Assembly (NCBI GenBank): GCA_938017765.1
Contig: CALIJH010000133.1
Span: 1-10,517 of the forward strand
Direction: 5' to 3'
Length of the DNA: 10,517 nt
Source of the DNA: an uncultured Leptotrichia sp.
GTDB lineage: Bacteria; Fusobacteriota; Fusobacteriia; Fusobacteriales; Leptotrichiaceae
A model generated the notes under the pieces. The model was given only the letters and a program-made list of their open reading frames with translations. It was not told the origin of the DNA and ran no database searches. Made by a program: the position numbers and the translations under genes. Below, piece by piece: positions 9,501 through 10,517 of the stretch (its first letter is position 1; every line of letters begins with the position of its first letter).

Positions 9501-10489
9501 ATATTTGGTGCCGTTACCTGTGCAGGTGCCGTTACATTCAGTGCATTTACCGTCGGTACACCCGGTGCTTCTATTGTTATGCCTATATTTGGTGAACTTG
9601 GTGCCGAAACAGCCATATTCAACGACGGCGGCGTAATATTCAGCGTAACTGTCGGTTTATTTAAACTGATATTTACAGTCGGTGCAGTTGCCAATGCAGG
9701 TGTATCAGGATTGGCAGGGTTCTGCACACTTATGCTTACCGGAGTTACCTGAGGAAATGCTATACTTGGTGCTTCCAGTGGTGAATTTACGCTTATTCTG
9801 ACTTCAGGTCTGACTACAGTTCTTGGAGTATCAATCTGCTGATTAATATTTATCTCCTGTTTATTCACAGACTTTGGGTTTACGTTAGCCAAAACCTGTA
9901 TTTCGACTTCAGGCTCGGTAATATCTCTTAAAGGTATAAATCCATAATCCAAATTTTTATTAGTAGAATAAGGCACTCCTGATGCTGTAAGTCTAAAAGG
10001 AGCTATTTCACTTAATGCTCTGTCATTTGTAACAAGTGTACTTCTTTCCATCCATGAGGCTCTCGCATACTTCCCTTGAAAAGGATATTTTTCCTTTCTG
10101 TCCCCATATCCTTCATAATTTCCTCTTTGATTATTATAAAAATAGTTCATTCCATACTGCCATGAACTCCAAGGAGATTTTACAACATGATCTCCCTGTT
10201 CCATTAATTGTATTAACTCTAAGTTTGCGTTTTTAAGCAGTTTGTTATTTTCCTTTTTTGCTCGCTTAAAAACGGTGTGCATATCATTTATCGAATTATT
10301 TAGTTCTTTTTTTGTTTGATTTATAGCATTTTCCGTATTTTTTACTTCATATGATGTCAAACCTTCTGAAAATGCCAAAGAACCTAACAATAGAAAACTT
10401 AATAATAAACCTTTTGTGTATTTGACGTCTTTACATCTCTTAGCCAATGCTCTCAAATCTTTTTCCATTTTTCTTAAATCATTAGTCAA
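509..10489 (-). CDS. Giant fusobacterial autotransporter adhesin, passenger part, prematurely terminated by a frameshift
   Basis: The 3,326-residue product looks like a type V secreted surface protein. Its own C-terminal barrel would normally carry the repetitive passenger through the outer membrane for adhesion or cell-surface coverage. Visible parts in order are an extended signal peptide (residues 1-41), a coiled coil (about 46-98), a Trp/Tyr/Asn-rich motif block (103-150), a Pro/Val-rich spacer (191-345), a repeat passenger rich in Gly, Asn, Thr, Ser and Ile (about 346-3235), and a junction (about 3236-3308). The only Cys I see is Cys19, in the leader, which is typical of exported passengers. 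The start is a TTG at 10487-10489 with GGAG nine bases upstream; it gives the leader expected for the family, whereas the first in-frame ATG (residue 8) would remove part of it. Residues 3312-3326 are frameshifted and end at TGA 509-511, so the barrel at 1-554 is lost from this frame. The specific ligand cannot be read from sequence. The family call is confident; the exact role is not. Confidence 0.93.
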   Translation of the reverse strand: MTNDLRKMEKDLRALAKRCKDVKYTKGLLLSFLLLGSLAFSEGLTSYEVKNTENAINQTKKELNNSINDMHTVFKRAKKENNKLLKNANLELIQLMEQGDHVVKSPWSSWQYGMNYFYNNQRGNYEGYGDRKEKYPFQGKYARASWMERSTLVTNDRALSEIAPFRLTASGVPYSTNKNLDYGFIPLRDITEPEVEIQVLANVNPKSVNKQEININQQIDTPRTVVRPEVRISVNSPLEAPSIAFPQVTPVSISVQNPANPDTPALATAPTVNISLNKPTVTLNITPPSLNMAVSAPSSPNIGITIEAPGVPTVNALNVTAPAQVTAPNISFTAVNPVDFTLSTSGLSGIGALKFMDNSSYNVNNRTINVNQKNGFISTWGKVSNLNNVNTNVEVNVQDTRAFMIDEGVDGTIRAPFRYIGTINLNEGKNAGIDVQGTHTPYSGQVLNPGFNTMTKVANIKVINAGTINGNGGVVGGRLIKNQVAFGFNNFDSSSNNTRNEMINDTQGLITLKAPESAGIQLRPENPNASGSDNRLGLNMMAAENKGIVNLNSYGSFGMLTVKNINAPNTKTYSNYGITTTVGGQIASHFDQTFESKMENNGTINISGDKSIGIGLIHNIQGVYAGGNINIGTENPSSHTYANSGSDTGKVEEAVGVYAEVETRPVKRGELDDFAQMNSTRDIVGTDGINLTGTVTIGKYSQKGSGARVKNRGAITVSGTIDIQSGAEGNYGIVTEGTDYKRRYRKVAATWLEEDKTGRVDITGTGKVNVNGNNSVGYILVQGAGSNAGTITVNAQNSLGFYGKTGKFENTGTITSTGTGSNAVVLEKGTGTLTFNNTGNLITNTEGTVALYVKDGATFNHTSGKITAGNGAVGIYSVGTGTTGTISAPIEVKGSTASKTGIGVYSDGQSVNTFNTGAELLLGNGTVGLFSAKTSKFNNTFVINGLKASLDDNAVLAYFKGDSPTASENEVTISGNSINNLTITKMGKNSALFYGAAGSKVTLGENVNLVGNPKFSNISTDAQLLVTKDGTAIVDTGKTVTSNLKTTISALGTNGGTRGNAENKGTLNLTGTQKAIGIYLSEATGKNTAGAAITANEDSSIGIFGKENSTIENSGTVDMKKQKSVGLLAQKTTVTNKNGGTVITEGTGSAGIYGSENSTINNEGTITAKETGSAGIYSDNSNVENKASGIITAEKGTSAGIYAKVKDTKSIQNAGTINVGTAANTTDTQGAGIYGELISTGTGTLTIGNTSNINIDLNGSVGIFAKNGTGAAGKLVVNNTGTITAKKQNSVGILSEKSTVTNSGTVTLQGKTSVGIFGKENSVITNSGNINATNNATDSKSVGIISDKGTALNTGNIVMAGGGSAGILGQNGAVVTNRNIVTMNGEKSAGIYTENSTSTNEGTVTITGAESAGMFAKNSSSGSYNITNKGTINLNTVSGTPNKSVGMYGEIAAAATGTTTLKNENTITVDQGNSVGMYILNNSGDKSKAVVINDTAGKIETKKANSVGILANKGTVTNLNILNILGTGSAGIYGKNDSIITNSKTINISEANSAGIYAENSEALNDANGIITVSKGSSAGIFGKVDANAVKDYRLTNNGNVNLTGGTSYNQSVGMYGELATGAGHKLALENTKNINVGTASSVGMYVANNTSTAANLTASNTGTITGTQASSVGILSNKGIITNDGTINMNGNTSAGIFAQNGSEVSNNKVITMNGTGSAGIYTENSNAANTANGKITISKGSSAGMFGKYSDAGNYTLKNSGNIKLSSTSSSDNQSIGMYGQLENTAIGTATLTNDKTIDIDMENSLGIYVKNSTSTKTKLKATNNDTITGNKNKAVGIFADNSVAENNKTIDIKGKESTGIFGKNGSEVKNAATGTITLFDVSGTDSKSAGIYVDGSGTKGTNEGNILLNGKATTGMSATGGATALNSLNITGSKDSVIGMYGNGSTVENTSNGVITLKGNTSTGIFAKNSTTAKNAGTINLETENGSKKSVGMYGITDNTTDTINLSNTGTINLNSEDSVGIFAKNGNSGINNSTISNTGTINLNKKQTVGIFTPKSKITNVGKIVLNNNASSSVAVYLTDLAEADTATGNIDLNSTSQNQVAYYVKDTGKIKGTGIGSIKGYGVGVYLDGGTLDTTSPTLDYVVNGNNGNGIIGLLLKGNTNISSYTRKVKVGNTVGSNYAIAMYADGQGTSGTAKNISATLETGENGVGLFAENGSNINYTGQMSIGNGVKAGTAIYIGNNNGTNPSKVTIGSGANIVLKGENGVGAIVTKNATVNFNAGSTIELRGTGVGLFGQKGAIINDNGGTFNNNGYSAERIRITGGISRTTANTTLTTGNVLTHVINGEAVVDAGVTVNAAAGSQNIIGLLADGNRDDNDATVTWIYKDAANPDNNYDTINLGTLDFTNATSATGMYLESARGKNSGNIKVGDTSTGIYGIYKNSTSKFDGVTPNKSVILNDTGKSVQVGNSSAGIYSVRFEKVENKGTISGGNKSVGIYATNFKMENGANVVRDISMNIKNSGDITLGNGTAGIYLKADPSSTNRSNVEHSGNITVGDTIFNASGVAENSSVGIYTEKSNVTSTGNITVGNKGMVLFGSDSTINMNSGNIDYSNDGSLAYLENSVLNYNINGTLQTYSDPMLFINNSTVTMAQNDINVSNNGVAAYINGNSQFKNWKKITLGQNSVGMYGNNADLVSEGNLIEGTSQKSRGIIGVNSNLRNSASMKMSGDESLGIYSRNASGTAKTIENTGNMEISGKKTVGTYLEGSAEQTFNNKGNITVSDSTDSDRNNSTIGIYAKDGATVNITNEAQINTGKKSVGIYSISNGYVTTTNTSTLNVADEGIGIYKKGGNVNLGGTISIADHTATINDSEPVGIYGTNGVNIVNNANSISVGNKSYGVILSNPGGNTNRYTNSTGTSIALGEESTYLYSEGQSEIINNGNITSPNNKIIAIYAKNGGYVNNKGNIDLSTGIGNLGIYATGAGSYAVNEGTVKVGATDNSDKDNIIYGIGMVADRGAKIENKGNIYVSGNLSLGMYGKGAGTELRNSGTIYLDASSATSANKISTMTGVFVDEGAKFVNEAGGVIKSGSYSGNDNVNGLIGVAVLNGSTLENYGTIDIDANRSYGALIAGTENKKSIIKNYGTITIRGQKSYGVKYRNTIGSNGQTLPEKEDARNIGDGAVLGMINGAGGNINASDGAKPFNSGADINKAIGNTEIVELPNGKLVVRRNGVIVEDSEMEVIDYNVAPNIGLSNFGIYVDTLGRTKPISIEGLTTPNIDSDLIIGTEFSEKTNSKNVVIGEKILKPSLTRLIQEYLTLLLIQVH
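551..560 (-). repeat. 5-base tandem duplication (GACTA x2) at the frame break
   Basis: The coding strand reads GACTAGACTA here. With two copies, the passenger frame reads L-T-R-L-I-Q and reaches TGA at 509-511. With one copy it reads S-L-T-N-T-G-I-F-N-F and runs straight into the conserved translocator without a stop. The second-frame TAG at 555-557 is itself created by the duplication, since it spans the two copies. Confidence 0.9.
566..784 (-). other. Passenger-to-translocator junction
   Basis: Residues about 3236-3308 stop following the rung pattern and contain DYNVAPNIGLSNFGIYVDTLGRTKPISIEGL, then IGTEFSEKTNSKNVVIGEKILKP. In this family the segment sits just before the conserved YSGSLTWMATP region. 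By position it may help fold the passenger, as autochaperone regions do in other autotransporters; this is inferred from position alone. The frame breaks immediately after it. Confidence 0.6.
785..9454 (-). repeat. Repetitive passenger, predicted beta-helix-like rungs
   Basis: Residues about 346-3235 repeat a degenerate unit of roughly 20-30 residues with the pattern S[VA]GI[YFLM]-x(2-3)-N-S-x-[VI]-x-N-x-G-T-I. Examples are SAGIYGSENSTINNEGTI near 7000-7050 and SVGIFGKENSVITNSGNI near 6500-6560. Alternating beta residues, Asn ladders and Gly turns fit a parallel beta-helix or related solenoid, the usual fold of type V passengers. The rungs are clearest from about 900 to 8000. The first part, about 8000-9450, is less regular and contains Trp-, Arg- and Lys-bearing interruptions. 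Copies are diverged at DNA level, so the array is old rather than freshly amplified. No catalytic motif was recognised. Confidence 0.85.
4290..7270 (-). repeat. Higher-order repeat of rung blocks closed by an MYGEL-like rung
   Basis: Within the passenger, rungs recur in a fixed order: SVGIL..TVTN, then SAGIY/F rungs, then SAGMFGK, then KSVGMYGEL, then SVGMYxxNN. The closing rung occurs as IYGEL (6779-6787), MYGEI (6137-6145), MYGEL (5633-5641), MYGQL (5138-5146) and MYGI (4490-4498). The measured positions give the Gly of this motif at residues 1235, 1449, 1617, 1782 and 1998, so spacings are 214, 168, 165 and 216 residues. These hold 8, 6, 6 and 8 rungs. An incomplete block precedes the first anchor (SVGLLAQKTTVTN near 7090-7125), and the start of another follows the last (TVGIFTPKSKITN near 4300). 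Confidence 0.8.
9455..9919 (-). repeat. Pro/Val-rich spacer with short degenerate repeats
   Basis: Residues 191-345 consist of short beta-prone strings of alternating hydrophobic residues, each closed by proline (for example VRISVNSPLEAP, VSISVQNPANP, VNISLNKP, VTLNITPP, IGITIEAPGVP). The period is roughly 10-14 residues. A local direct repeat VTAP-AQ-VTAP is also visible at DNA level: 11 identical bases at 9507-9517 and 9525-9535 on the plus strand. The segment separates the N-terminal module from the repeat passenger and probably forms an extended stalk, which is inference. Confidence 0.75.
10040..10183 (-). other. Conserved Trp/Tyr/Asn-rich motif block of fusobacterial autotransporters
   Basis: Residues 103-150 contain VKSPWSSWQYGMNYFYNN, then a Gly/Tyr/Arg/Lys stretch (NYEGYGDRKEKYPFQGKYAR) and WMERS. 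I recognise the SPWSSWQYG core as a hallmark that follows the leader and coiled coil in many Leptotrichia and Fusobacterium autotransporters. Three of the few tryptophans in this protein are here. The function of the block is not established to my knowledge. Confidence 0.75.
10196..10354 (-). other. Predicted N-terminal coiled coil of the mature protein
   Basis: Residues about 46-98 are rich in Lys, Glu, Asn and Gln, with hydrophobic residues at heptad-like spacing (AINQTKKELNNSINDM, then VFKRAKKENNKLLKNANLEL). There are no prolines and few glycines, in sharp contrast to the rest of the protein. In this family the segment follows the signal peptide directly. It could mediate association or hold the N-terminus at the cell surface; that role is inference. 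Confidence 0.7.
10367..10489 (-). other. Extended signal peptide
   Basis: Residues 1-26 form an unusually long charged n-region (LRKMEKDLRALAKRCKDVKY). It is followed by a hydrophobic core at about residues 27-40 (GLLLSFLLLGSLAF), with probable cleavage after Ser41, before Glu-Gly. Long leaders are common in large autotransporters; in other families they are thought to slow inner-membrane export. This leader resembles the fusobacterial autotransporter-associated N-terminal domain. The cleavage site is estimated by eye. Confidence 0.85.
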
Positions 10490-10498
10490 ATTTTTTCA

Positions 10499-10504
10499 CT
10501 CCTT
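10499..10504 (-). promoter_or_regulatory. Ribosome binding site that supports the TTG start
   Basis: The coding strand reads AAGGAG here, followed by nine bases (including A6) and then TTG at 10487-10489. Spacing and strength are good. A GTG overlapping the end of this site leads quickly to a stop in another frame. An ATG at 10480-10482 is also out of frame and stops after one further codon. The TTG is therefore the best start. Only 28 bases upstream of the start are in the window, so no promoter can be assigned. Confidence 0.8.
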
Positions 10505-10517
10505 TATAAATGTCATA

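Noticed and set aside
9429..9752. Plus-strand open frame with an apparent hydrophobic Gly/Ala/Val-rich protein
   Set aside because: It is the antisense image of the Pro/Val-rich spacer and I see no ribosome binding site for it.
10490..10517. Promoter upstream of the giant gene
   Set aside because: Only 28 bases are available and most are the ribosome binding site and its spacer. No -35/-10 pair can be supported.

Overview
The window is essentially one giant gene on the minus strand. It encodes a fusobacterial-type autotransporter (type V secretion) adhesin of more than 3,300 residues, read from about 10489 down past the left edge. The organism is most likely Leptotrichia or a close relative in Leptotrichiaceae (Fusobacteriota). 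Three things point there: strongly AT-rich DNA with A/T-ending codons; the N-terminal module (long charged leader, hydrophobic core, coiled coil, then a SPWSSWQYGMNYFYNN motif) known from fusobacterial autotransporters; and a translocator region with TWMATP, GNNEQ and DEMMGHQYANVQQR motifs. The genus is inferred from remembered family features, not from a search.

Layout in protein order (right to left): ribosome binding site and TTG start (10487-10504); extended signal peptide (10367-10489); coiled coil (about 10196-10354); conserved Trp/Tyr/Asn-rich motif block (10040-10183); Pro/Val-rich spacer (9455-9919); a very long repetitive passenger (about 785-9454) built from rungs that resemble beta-helix repeats; a passenger-to-translocator junction (566-784); and the translocator (1-554), which leaves the window within the first strands of the outer-membrane barrel.

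The most notable observation is that the passenger and the translocator are in different reading frames. The frame breaks at 551-560, where a 5-base unit (GACTA on the coding strand) occurs twice in tandem. Removing one copy joins the two frames with no stop codon and gives a natural family-like sequence. As written, the protein gains 15 aberrant residues, ends at 509-511 and lacks its barrel, so it should not be anchored or displayed. This could be a slippage mutation, a population-level ON/OFF variant or a sequence error.

The second notable observation is a higher-order repeat inside the passenger (about 4290-7270). Rungs recur in a fixed order and each block closes with an MYGEL-like rung. 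The fully measurable blocks contain 8, 6, 6 and 8 rungs, so block length changes in steps of two rungs. No RNA gene, CRISPR array, insertion sequence or second independent gene was seen, and the many open frames on the plus strand are antisense shadows of this gene.
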